Shown one piece after another: positions 7,147 to 14,439 of a stretch of DNA of 15,467 nucleotides. Source of the stretch: Gammaproteobacteria bacterium (GTDB lineage Bacteria; Pseudomonadota; Gammaproteobacteria; CAJXQU01). Both the position numbers and the translations under genes were made by a program. The DNA is taken from NCBI GenBank assembly GCA_026984275.1, contig JALSSM010000163.1, positions 1-15,467 on the forward strand, read 5' to 3'. Numbering within the stretch: position 1 is the stretch's first letter; every line of letters begins with the position of its first letter. The notes under the pieces are model-generated. The model was not told where the DNA came from. It ran no database searches and saw nothing but the letters and a program-made list of their open reading frames with translations.

Positions 7147-8046
7147 ATGACTTCCCCGGTACAAGTGACTGTTCCAGAGCTGATCGCACTCAATAACAGT
7201 GCTGCTATCCTGAGAAAGCGATCACGTCGCCCAAAAGCTGCTCAGAGTGGTGATTATACTTCTCACCTGAAAGGCCGTGGGATGGAGTTTGATGAGTCAC
7301 GACTTTACCAGCCCGGTGATGATATTCGCAATATGGACTGGCGAGTGACAGCCCGGACTGACAAACCTCACACCAAATTATTCCGTGAAGAACGTGAACG
7401 ACCTGTCTTCGTCTGGGTGGATTTTCGTATGCCGATGTTTTTTGCGACACAAGGTGTTTTCAAATCAGTGTTTGTTGCCAGAGCCGCAGCCTTGATCGCC
7501 TGGAATGCTGTACAGCAGGGCGATCGTGTAGGTGGACTTATTTTTTCAGAACAGGAGCACCATGAATTAAAACCGAAGCAGGGTAAGGCCGCTGTATTAC
7601 ATCTGATCAATCGTCTGGTCAGCCACCCCGCCTGGCATCATCGATCAGTTCCTGACAACGAACAGAATAGTATTAAGAAAGCTATCATGCGACTCAATCG
7701 ACTGGTACGTCCCGGTAGTCTTGTCTATATGTTGAGTGATTTTCGTCATCTGGAGAATGCCGAATCAGAAATGGCCAGACTTTCAAAACATTGTGAAGTT
7801 GTCATGTTACCCGTACATGATGTTCTGGAAGAGCGCTTGCCTGCCGATGGTATTTTTCGTTTAAGTGATGGTGAACAGGAGCTGGTAATCAATACTTATG
7901 AGAAGTCAAACCTGGAAAATTATCAGCAACAATTCAGGCAACGCAATGAGTACCTTGAACAAATTGCCGCACGGTATCAACTGCATCTGGTTAACTGTTT
8001 AACAACGGATGATCCAGTAAAAAAATTGAAGGCCTATGCCCACTGA
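7147..8046 (+). CDS. DUF58-domain protein (MoxR-associated, VWA-like)
   Basis: A 299-residue soluble protein. The DUF58 hallmark runs from about residue 31: SHLKGRGMEFDESRLYQPGD, then DIRNMDWRVTARTDKPHTKLF, with the invariant PGDD...DWR...AR arrangement. The following part (VFVWVDFRMPMFFAT, then VYMLSDFRHL) has the fold pattern of a VWA domain but lacks an intact DxSxS metal site: the position reads DFRMP. DUF58 proteins nearly always sit next to moxR and are presumed adaptors or partners of the ATPase. Its last 11 bases overlap the next gene, suggesting translational coupling. Confidence 0.88.
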   Translation: MTSPVQVTVPELIALNNSAAILRKRSRRPKAAQSGDYTSHLKGRGMEFDESRLYQPGDDIRNMDWRVTARTDKPHTKLFREERERPVFVWVDFRMPMFFATQGVFKSVFVARAAALIAWNAVQQGDRVGGLIFSEQEHHELKPKQGKAAVLHLINRLVSHPAWHHRSVPDNEQNSIKKAIMRLNRLVRPGSLVYMLSDFRHLENAESEMARLSKHCEVVMLPVHDVLEERLPADGIFRLSDGEQELVINTYEKSNLENYQQQFRQRNEYLEQIAARYQLHLVNCLTTDDPVKKLKAYAH

Positions 8047-8506
8047 GAAACTGGAACTACGTGATATCCATTTGCCCGATCCGGTGTCATGGTGGCCTCC
8101 GGCAATCGGTTGGTGGTTGCTTTTATTCGCGATCATTTTATGCATTATCCTTGTAATCTGGTTAAGAAAACACGGGTTGAAAAAGAATCGATCAGCAAAG
8201 GTTCTGGCTCGTAAGGAACTGGATCGGATCAGACAACACTATGAAAATCATCATGATAAAAAAACGCTGATCGAGGATCTTTCTGTATTATTAAGGCGTG
8301 CCAGTCTGAGTGTTTTTCCCAGAGAAGAGAGTGCTGGCTTAACGGGGGAAAAATGGTTGAGATTTCTTGATCAGGTCATGCATGATCGACGCTTCTCCGA
8401 AGGTGCCGGGAAAGCCTTGATCGCCGCTCCGTATGAAAAAAATCCAGAGTTCGATGCAGATGAAGTCATCACACTTTGCAAAGAATGGATAGAGAAACTG
8501 CCATGA
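8036..8506 (+). CDS. DUF4381-domain membrane protein of the bat operon
   Basis: A 156-residue protein. The N-terminal motif LRDIHLPDPVSWWPPAIGWW (residues 7-26) is the DUF4381 signature, followed directly by one membrane span (about 27-43) and a soluble C-terminal domain rich in charged helices, probably cytoplasmic. The family is known almost only from moxR/bat operons of Proteobacteria and has no established biochemical role; it likely anchors or assembles the MoxR-VWA complex. The start ATG lies inside the end of the DUF58 gene (11-base overlap) and its stop overlaps the batA start as ATGA, so all three are probably coupled in translation. Confidence 0.87.
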   Translation: MPTEKLELRDIHLPDPVSWWPPAIGWWLLLFAIILCIILVIWLRKHGLKKNRSAKVLARKELDRIRQHYENHHDKKTLIEDLSVLLRRASLSVFPREESAGLTGEKWLRFLDQVMHDRRFSEGAGKALIAAPYEKNPEFDADEVITLCKEWIEKLP

Positions 8507-9498
8507 TCGGATCGGGAATGCTTCATTTCGAATGGCCCTGGGTGTTTTTTCTTCTGCCGCTACCATGGTTGTTTAGAAAGTTAATGTCACCCGTCGAAAA
8601 CGCCAGGGATGCAGCCCTGTGGGTACCTTTTCTCGATGATTTCAAATCCCTGAGTGGAAAGCAGGAATCGGAACAAACTGACCGCCGCAAACGATGGTTG
8701 GCGGCATTAGCATGGTTGTTTTTAATACTGGCGGCGGCCAGACCTCAATGGGTTGGAGAGGCTGTAGAGATTCCCGTCAGTGGTCGCGATTTAATGATGG
8801 CGGTCGATCTGTCTTTGAGTATGGAACAGGAAGATTTTCAGCTGAATGGGCGATTGATCAACCGTTTGCAGGCCAGCAAGGTGGTTGCCGGAGAATTTAT
8901 TGAGCGACGAACCGGTGATCGTATTGGTCTGATCCTGTTTGGAGAACGTGCTTATTTACAGGCACCGCTAACATTTGATCGAAAAACTGTGAGAACCTTA
9001 CTCGATGAATCGGCGCTGGGTCTGGCAGGAAGATCCACAGCCATCGGTGATGCGATTGGACTGGCTGTAAAAAGACTGCGGGAAAGAGAATCAAAAGATG
9101 AAACGATCAACAAGGTTTTAATTCTGCTGACCGACGGAGCTAATACGGCTGGTGTGATCGAACCACTTCAGGCAGCAGATCTCGCAGCACATGAAGGCTT
9201 GAAAATTTATACCATAGGGATCGGTGCAGATGAAATGCTGGTTCGAAGTCTGTTCGGAACGCGGCGGATCAATCCTTCGGCCGATCTGGATGAGAAAACG
9301 CTCAAAGCAATTGCCGAAAAAACCGGAGGAAAATACTTCCGGGCCAGAGATACAAAAGAGCTGATGGAGATTTATGCCCTACTTGATGAACTGGAACCCG
9401 TGGAACATGATCCGCAGCAGTTCCGGCCACAAAAAGCTCTTTTCCATTGGCCAGCAGGTCTGGCATTGCTACTGGCAGGTGTGGTCTGTTTGTTATGA
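8503..9498 (+). CDS. batA: BatA-like VWA-domain membrane protein
   Basis: A 331-residue protein from the ATG at 8503, which overlaps the DUF4381 stop as ATGA; a TTG at 8476 and an ATG at 8518 in the same frame are less likely. Layout: N-terminal hydrophobic segment WPWVFFLLPLPWLF (11-24), a second span at about 65-79 ending in the typical LAAARPQWVG, then the VWA domain with metal-ion-dependent adhesion site DLSLS (102-106), the threonine region GRSTAIGDAIG, and LILLTDGAN. A last span lies at about 314-331. This matches BatA of the Bacteroides aerotolerance operon. BatA-type proteins are thought to bind substrates or partners with the VWA face in a membrane complex driven by MoxR. All MIDAS residues appear intact. 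Function beyond that is inferred. Confidence 0.88.
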   Translation: MIGSGMLHFEWPWVFFLLPLPWLFRKLMSPVENARDAALWVPFLDDFKSLSGKQESEQTDRRKRWLAALAWLFLILAAARPQWVGEAVEIPVSGRDLMMAVDLSLSMEQEDFQLNGRLINRLQASKVVAGEFIERRTGDRIGLILFGERAYLQAPLTFDRKTVRTLLDESALGLAGRSTAIGDAIGLAVKRLRERESKDETINKVLILLTDGANTAGVIEPLQAADLAAHEGLKIYTIGIGADEMLVRSLFGTRRINPSADLDEKTLKAIAEKTGGKYFRARDTKELMEIYALLDELEPVEHDPQQFRPQKALFHWPAGLALLLAGVVCLL

Positions 9499-11264
9499 TG
9501 GAAACATTCCACTTTTTAAGACCATTATGGTTTCTGGCAATCATTCCGCTCGCGATGGTGATCTGGCGTATGTCAAATCAGTCATTAAACCAACGAGGGT
9601 GGGCCGGAATCATCGATGATGCGTTGTTACCCCATGTCCTGATCAGCAAAGAAACACGTGCAAAGAAATGGCCGAAATTTCTTCTCAGTATTTTGGGCTT
9701 ATTATCTATTATTGCCTTGGCTGGACCGGTCTGGGAAAAGCTCCCTCAACCCGTTTACCGAAATCAATCGGCCTTGGTGATCGCGATTGATCTGTCGCGG
9801 TCGATGGATGCCGCTGATCTAAAACCCAGTCGTCTGGTCAGAGCAAGATTCAAAATCGCTGATCTGTTAAAGCAACGCAAAGAAGGGCAAACCGCTTTAC
9901 TGGCCTATGCCGCCGATGCTTATACGGTCACACCTTTGACAGATGATGTCGAAACAATTCTTTCTCAGCTTAAAGCCTTATCCACTGATCTGATGCCGCA
10001 ACAGGGCAGCCGTGCGGACAGGGCCATGTTGAAAGCCAGTGACCTGTTAAAACAGGCAGGCGCTTCCAGCGGTGATATTTTATTGATCACCGATGGGTTA
10101 AAAAGTGACAGGGATTCTGACATGGCGAGGGAGATGAAACAACAGGGTTATCGCGTCCATGTGCTGGGCATTGGAACAAAAGAAGGCGCGCCGATCCCTG
10201 ACGCTGAGGGTGGTTTCTTTGCAGATGCATCGGGTAATATTATCCTGCCGAAACTGGATGAGAATCCTTTAAAAGCAGTTGCGAAAGCGGGCGGTGGTGT
10301 TTATCAGAAATATTCTGCCAGTGATAAAGACATAAACCGATTGATGCTGCACCTGGATAAGAAACCTGTCGAAAGTCAGGCACAGGATTCGGAATTAACA
10401 TCTGATCAATGGCGAGAACAGGGACCATGGATATTATTATTGATTATTCCTTTTGCCGCTTTTGTTTTTCGTAAAGGTTATCTGCTGATCCTGGTTTTTT
10501 GTTTGCCCGGTTCTTTTTATTCGAATGAAAGTCTGGCGGCTGATGTTGGGAATGATCTGTGGAAACGACCTGATCAAAAGGCACAGGAATTCCTGCAACA
10601 GGGTGATGCTAAAAAAGCCGCCGAACTTTTCGAAGATCCCCGTTGGAAAGGGAGCGCCCAGTATAAGGCCGGAGAGTATGAAGCAGCATTGGAAAGCTGG
10701 AAGAATTTTAATGATGCAGAAGATTTGTACAACAAAGGTAACGCACTGGCTAAAATGGGTAAGCTTGAAGAGGCCTTAGAGTCCTATAAAGAAGCGTTGC
10801 AGCACAAACCTGATTTTGATGATGCACAATATAATTATGATCAGGTAAAAAAAGCCTTGGAGAAGCAACAAAAACAAAAGGAAAATCAGAAAGATGATCA
10901 GGAGAAAAAATCTGATCAAGGTGGTGGAGGAGACGATCAGGATGGTCAGCGATCAAAGTCAGAAAATCCTGAGCAAAATGATCAGCAGCCATCATCATCG
11001 GAAGATGATAAAAATGAAGATCAATCCAGACAACAAAACAAGCCCGGACAGGAACAGGATGGAGACGACCAGGCTGAAGGAGAAAAACAGTCTGATCAGG
11101 AAGAGAAAGAACAGAAAGATAAAGAACAACAGATGGAACAGGGTGAAATCACAGATTCTGAAAATGACGAATCTCAACAGGCAGTGGAAGCTGCGCTGCG
11201 AGCCATACCTGATGATCCGGGTGGATTGTTAAGAAGAAAATTCAAATATCAGTATCAACAATAG
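9495..11264 (+). CDS. batB: BatB-BatC fusion: VWA domain plus TPR and acidic linker
   Basis: A 589-residue protein starting at the ATG that overlaps the batA stop as ATGA; another ATG directly follows. Residues 1-340 are BatB: membrane spans at about 9-24 and 61-78, VWA domain with DLSRS MIDAS motif (99-103) and ILLITDG (195-201), then a long hydrophobic region at 311-338. After SLAADVG (346-352) comes a BatC-like part with TPR repeats (about 364-450; LYNKGNALAKMGKLEEALES is clear). Residues 455-562 are low-complexity D, E, Q, K and S, followed by the conserved tail RAIPDDPGGLLRRKFKYQ (569-586), found at the end of BatC-type proteins. The TPR part is probably periplasmic and would bind partners. 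The fusion itself is common in gammaproteobacteria. GATC tetramers are abundant in the linker, many from Asp-Gln codon pairs. Confidence 0.88.
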   Translation: MMETFHFLRPLWFLAIIPLAMVIWRMSNQSLNQRGWAGIIDDALLPHVLISKETRAKKWPKFLLSILGLLSIIALAGPVWEKLPQPVYRNQSALVIAIDLSRSMDAADLKPSRLVRARFKIADLLKQRKEGQTALLAYAADAYTVTPLTDDVETILSQLKALSTDLMPQQGSRADRAMLKASDLLKQAGASSGDILLITDGLKSDRDSDMAREMKQQGYRVHVLGIGTKEGAPIPDAEGGFFADASGNIILPKLDENPLKAVAKAGGGVYQKYSASDKDINRLMLHLDKKPVESQAQDSELTSDQWREQGPWILLLIIPFAAFVFRKGYLLILVFCLPGSFYSNESLAADVGNDLWKRPDQKAQEFLQQGDAKKAAELFEDPRWKGSAQYKAGEYEAALESWKNFNDAEDLYNKGNALAKMGKLEEALESYKEALQHKPDFDDAQYNYDQVKKALEKQQKQKENQKDDQEKKSDQGGGGDDQDGQRSKSENPEQNDQQPSSSEDDKNEDQSRQQNKPGQEQDGDDQAEGEKQSDQEEKEQKDKEQQMEQGEITDSENDESQQAVEAALRAIPDDPGGLLRRKFKYQYQQ

Positions 11265-11293
11265 GTAGAAGGTAGAGAGGCTGAGGAACAACA

Positions 11294-13027
11294 ATGGTGA
11301 AGCTATTGAATAATAACCGTGGACGATCGATCGCAATACTTTTATTTTTCTTTGCCATGTCTGCTGTCCTGAATGTTGCTTATGCCGCCACGATCAAGGT
11401 GACACCCGATCGGGATGTGGTTTCGATGAATGAATCTTTCACACTGTTTTTTCAGGCCGCTGGTAGCGTTGATGGTGATCCCGATTTTTCACCTTTAGAA
11501 AAAGATTTTTCGATAGTCAGTAAACAGAAACGAAGCAACCTTTCTATTATCAATGGCAAACGAACCAGCAGCAATGAATGGCTGGTTGAAGTGATGCCAA
11601 AGCGAGAAGGTGTTATAGAAATCCCATCGATAAAATTTGGAAAAGATCGAAGTCCAGTAACACAGGTTACAGTAAAAAATTCACCATTAAATTCTGCACA
11701 GGATCATGCTGATGATGAAATTTTTATCGAAGTCGAAGCAACCCCGCAAGACTCATGGGTGCAAGGGCAGATTATTTATACGATCAGATTATTCAGATCA
11801 GTGAACACTTTTAATTCCAGCCTGTCCGAACCCAGGATCAGTGAAGGAAAGATGATCGCTGAAAAACTCGAGGATAGACAATTCGAAACGTCGAGACATA
11901 ATAAACGCTATATGGTTTTACAAAGACGCTATGCACTGTTTCCACAGGCAAGTGGAAAATTCACTTTAGAACCCATTGTCTTCACAGGGCAGGTGAGTCA
12001 GCAATCAAGACATCTTTTTGACCCGTTTGGAAGAAACAGCAAGACGATACAACGTTTGTCACGATCAATTGATCTGAATATCAAACCGATTCCGGCGGAT
12101 TATAAAGGTAAAACCTGGCTCCCTGCCAAAAAAATTCTGATAGAAGAAAAGTGGGCAACTGATCCGGATAAGCTCATCGCGGGTGAACCTGTGACACGAA
12201 CAATTGTGATCAAAGCGAATGGATTGAGTGCTGAACAATTACCAGAGATTGGTGTGAGTGAACTGGAGAATTTTAAGCTATACCCTGATCAGGCAGATAT
12301 CCATAACCAGACTGGTCGTGATGGGGTGCTTGGTATTCGACAGGAAAAAAGTGCACTTATTCCAAAAAAAGCAGGTGAATTTGTACTACCGGCTATTGAA
12401 CTCACATGGTGGAATACGCAAACAGGCAAGATGGAGACCGCTCAGCTCCCAGAAAGAGTGATCAATGTGTTACCAGGATCCAGTAAAGAGTCATCCGACG
12501 AATCGGAAGTGGTTTTGAATGAGAAACCATCAACAGAAGTTGTACGAAATGAAAATACAGAAACCGAACATTCTGTAACGAATCAAACTAATTATTGGAT
12601 CTGGGTTTCTTTATTGCTGGCACTGGGCTGGCTGACATCGGCATTATTCTGGTGGAAACAGAACAAAACGACACAGGATGAGACAGAAACGGGATCAAAT
12701 ATCAGACTAAATGAACGTCATACATTAAAAGCACTCAGGGAAACCATACGAAAAGAAGATCCGGTCGCGATCAAAAATGCCTTATTGATCTGGGGAAGAT
12801 CGATCTGGAAAGAAAACCCGCCTGCCAGTCTGGCAGAACTGGGACAACGGTGTGGATCGCCATTGTCAGAAGAACTGGAATTATTGAACAGAAATCTCTA
12901 TTCAAACTCCGAAGAACATTGGGATCGTGAACGTATTCTGTTAGCCGTGGAAAATTTTGATAGCCTGAACATGCAAGTGGAAAAACAGGCCAATGAGCCA
13001 AATCTTGTACCACTTCACAGGATATAG
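11294..13027 (+). CDS. batD: BatD-like periplasmic protein
   Basis: A 577-residue protein with an N-terminal signal peptide (hydrophobic core 12-28, cleavage probably after AYA at 29-31). The mature protein has several beta-sandwich-like repeats and ends with one membrane span (about WIWVSLLLALGWLTSALFWW) followed by a helical cytoplasmic tail of about 120 residues containing ALLIWGRSIW and SLAELGQRC. This architecture, and the opening IKVTPDRDVVSMNESFTLFF, fit BatD of aerotolerance operons. BatD is thought to be a periplasmic partner of the BatA/BatB VWA complex. The ATG at 11294 has GAGG about ten bases upstream, 29 bases after the batB/C stop, and this is the last gene of the operon before a hairpin terminator. 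Confidence 0.87.
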   Translation: MVKLLNNNRGRSIAILLFFFAMSAVLNVAYAATIKVTPDRDVVSMNESFTLFFQAAGSVDGDPDFSPLEKDFSIVSKQKRSNLSIINGKRTSSNEWLVEVMPKREGVIEIPSIKFGKDRSPVTQVTVKNSPLNSAQDHADDEIFIEVEATPQDSWVQGQIIYTIRLFRSVNTFNSSLSEPRISEGKMIAEKLEDRQFETSRHNKRYMVLQRRYALFPQASGKFTLEPIVFTGQVSQQSRHLFDPFGRNSKTIQRLSRSIDLNIKPIPADYKGKTWLPAKKILIEEKWATDPDKLIAGEPVTRTIVIKANGLSAEQLPEIGVSELENFKLYPDQADIHNQTGRDGVLGIRQEKSALIPKKAGEFVLPAIELTWWNTQTGKMETAQLPERVINVLPGSSKESSDESEVVLNEKPSTEVVRNENTETEHSVTNQTNYWIWVSLLLALGWLTSALFWWKQNKTTQDETETGSNIRLNERHTLKALRETIRKEDPVAIKNALLIWGRSIWKENPPASLAELGQRCGSPLSEELELLNRNLYSNSEEHWDRERILLAVENFDSLNMQVEKQANEPNLVPLHRI

Positions 13028-13051
13028 TTCTGATTAATTTTCTTTGGGCTT

Positions 13052-13088
13052 AAAAAAAGCACGTCTGATTCAGACGTGCTTATGTTTT
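13052..13088. terminator. strong shared terminator of batD and the PEP-CTERM gene
   Basis: AAGCACGTCTG (13057-13067), loop ATT, CAGACGTGCTT (13071-13081) is a perfect 11-base stem lying between two converging genes. On the minus strand the stem runs into seven consecutive T residues (the A-run 13052-13058), making a textbook intrinsic terminator for the PEP-CTERM gene. On the plus strand the trailing sequence is TTATGTTTTA, a weaker U-tract, so termination of the bat operon is likely but less efficient. Confidence 0.88.
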
Positions 13089-13110
13089 ACTAACTATAAA
13101 TAAGAGAGAC

Positions 13111-13926
13111 TTACGCAGTTGATTTTTTTCGTTGAATACCAATCAGGCCAAGTAACGCAGAACCGAACAACCACACGGCAGCAGGAACCGGAACAGCCGC
13201 TGGTGCTATGACTCCCTGACCAGTAAAGGAAAATACGGCGGTATTAGAAAAATCCGCATAGGCTGCACGAGGATCGATCTCTGTTACGATACTGGCAAAG
13301 TCAAAGTCAGCATCCAGTTTTTTTCTTCTAATGTCACCAGCATAGGTGCTTAATGAAGCATAGACATCGAACATGCTCCCGATATCACTGGCATCGAAAG
13401 TCACATCTATCGAATGAAACAGATTAATATTAGCCGTTCCACCACTAATAGTGTCTCCATCGCGTACACCTCCTAAATATCCAAGTGTATCGCCACTCAC
13501 TCCAGCACCAAAACCAAATCCCGCTGCATAAGTGCCATTAGAATAGAGTTGTCCATCCCATTCAAAGCGTAAGGTTGCTGTACCTGCACCAACAACAGTA
13601 AAACGCTGCGAAAATCTTGCATCACCTCGTGTTCTAACCGGAGGTTCTTCGCTGATACCTGCTTCCAGGGTACTATCTGCAACCAGAGAGCCATCGTAAA
13701 CTTCAGAATAAGAATGAAGCTCAAAGTCGTTGACAGATGCACGACTATGAGTCATAGGGCCATAAGCTGAAGCTGAGGTTGGTCCAGAATCAAAGTCTCC
13801 TTGTGCATCAGCACTTGCTTCAGAAGTATAAGGTGGAGGCTCCACCCTGAAAGCCATTGCCGATGGGGTATTAAGCATAAATGCCGTTGCTAATAAAGCA
13901 CTCCCCAATAATATATTTTTCTTCAT
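13111..13926 (-). CDS. PEP-CTERM sorting-domain protein, otherwise unknown
   Basis: A 271-residue exported protein. The N-terminus is a signal peptide (MKKN, hydrophobic 5-18, cleavage likely after SAMA near residue 25). The last 27 residues are a typical PEP-CTERM signal: VPVPAAVWLFGSALLGLIG followed by basic QRKKSTA. Such signals are recognised by exosortase, which cleaves the tail and passes the protein to the cell surface or exopolysaccharide matrix. The middle is rich in Ala, Gly, Ser, Asp and beta-prone segments, has no cysteine, and shows no domain I recognise. The start has a strong AGGAGGA site (13935-13941) eight bases upstream. No exosortase or exopolysaccharide gene is in the window, so those must be elsewhere. 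A sigma-54-type promoter lies about 120 bases upstream and a strong terminator 30 bases past the stop, so it is monocistronic. Confidence 0.88.
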   Translation of the reverse strand: MKKNILLGSALLATAFMLNTPSAMAFRVEPPPYTSEASADAQGDFDSGPTSASAYGPMTHSRASVNDFELHSYSEVYDGSLVADSTLEAGISEEPPVRTRGDARFSQRFTVVGAGTATLRFEWDGQLYSNGTYAAGFGFGAGVSGDTLGYLGGVRDGDTISGGTANINLFHSIDVTFDASDIGSMFDVYASLSTYAGDIRRKKLDADFDFASIVTEIDPRAAYADFSNTAVFSFTGQGVIAPAAVPVPAAVWLFGSALLGLIGIQRKKSTA

Positions 13927-14047
13927 TTTTTTAATCCTCCTGCAGGATCTGTGAGTTATAAAGATAAAATTAAACTTTTTTCCCTTGCTGGAGATGCTGA
14001 AGAAATAAAAATTGATGAGAATTCAGCACTAGTCCTGAGATTTATAG

Positions 14048-14064
14048 AGCATATCTTGTGCCAG
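14048..14064 (-). promoter_or_regulatory. sigma-54 (RpoN) promoter of the PEP-CTERM gene
   Basis: The minus strand reads CTGGCACAAGATATGCT. The sigma-54 consensus is TGGCACG-N4-TTGCW. The -24 element TGGCAC is complete, the -12 element reads ATGCT (four of five), and the diagnostic spacing of ten bases between the GG (14061-14062) and the GC (14049-14050) is exact. Transcription would start about 12 bases beyond the GC, near 14037, giving a leader of about 110 bases. Known PEP-CTERM genes in several Proteobacteria are controlled by RpoN with the PrsK/PrsR two-component system, which supports this reading. The regulator genes are not in the window. Confidence 0.68.
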
Positions 14065-14082
14065 ACTATAAATATCTATAAT

Positions 14083-14095
14083 TATCAATAGGTTA
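14083..14095 (+). promoter_or_regulatory. IHF-like binding site upstream of the sigma-54 promoter
   Basis: TATCAATAGGTTA matches the IHF core consensus WATCAA-N4-TTR at every specified base and sits in AT-rich sequence about 20 bases upstream of the -24 element. IHF bends DNA between sigma-54 promoters and distant activator sites, so the position fits. The consensus is short and degenerate, so a chance match in AT-rich DNA is quite possible. Confidence 0.4.
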
Positions 14096-14242
14096 TTTAA
14101 TATTTTAATCGAAAAAAGGAAAAAGAAAGGGAGAATGTGTTGCCTATGAACGACAGAATAAGGAAGAAGTTCAGATCAAAATAGAAGTAGGCGATCCTCG
14201 AGTTTGTCGATGAGTTTACACATCTGTGCTAAATTTAAACTT

Positions 14243-14434
14243 ATGAAGACTTTAATACTTTGGGTTTCATTGAGCCTGTTTATGTTTTTTGGATTAACAG
14301 CTTGTCAGTCTGTTCCTCCAACTGAGGCCGCGGCTGATATCGATAGTGATGTTTGTGTGGGTGACCCGGTGGTTGTTGATCCAGATAAACCTGTCGATCT
14401 GGAAGAAATGGCTAAGCAGGCAGATTGTCCTTAG
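14243..14434 (+). CDS. small predicted lipoprotein, family unknown
   Basis: A 63-residue protein. Residues 1-20 are a lipoprotein signal peptide: MK, a long hydrophobic core, then lipobox LTAC with the modified cysteine at position 21. Gln at the next position favours the outer membrane. The mature part is only 43 residues, acidic and proline-rich (VGDPVVVDPDKPVDLEE), with two further cysteines at 38 and 62 that could pair. I do not recognise the family. No good Shine-Dalgarno sequence precedes this ATG; an in-frame ATG at 14210 would add 11 residues with a basic start, and a TTG at 14204 two more. It is divergent from the PEP-CTERM gene and ends five bases from the converging gpsA stop, without a terminator between. 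A real gene is likely because of the intact lipobox, but its small size leaves doubt. Confidence 0.62.
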   Translation: MKTLILWVSLSLFMFFGLTACQSVPPTEAAADIDSDVCVGDPVVVDPDKPVDLEEMAKQADCP

Positions 14435-14439
14435 TCGGT

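Larger units (their letters stand above)
13927..14242. other. AT-rich intergenic regulatory region of the PEP-CTERM gene
   Basis: This 316-base stretch holds no gene I can support. From left to right it contains the PEP-CTERM ribosome site (13935-13941), a leader of about 95 bases, a sigma-54-like promoter (14048-14064, minus strand), an IHF-like site (14083-14095), an AT-rich tract (14066-14109), an uninterrupted run of 25 purines (14111-14135), and about 100 unassigned bases before the lipoprotein ATG. I saw no clear palindrome that would be an activator site. Only very short open frames occur (12 codons at 14146). Confidence 0.6.

Noticed and set aside
6763..7164. 133-codon open frame on the minus strand opposite moxR
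   Set aside because: It lies wholly over the conserved moxR coding sequence, has no ribosome site and no recognisable domain.
10894..11232. 112-codon open frame on the plus strand inside batB/C
   Set aside because: It is the +1 shadow of the Asp/Glu/Gln/Lys-rich linker; purine-rich low-complexity DNA leaves other frames open. The product (Lys/Asn/Arg-rich) resembles no protein.
14111..14135. 25-base uninterrupted purine run as a possible structural or regulatory element
   Set aside because: No mirror symmetry or repeat unit is evident; in an AT-rich spacer it can arise by chance. Recorded within the intergenic entry only.
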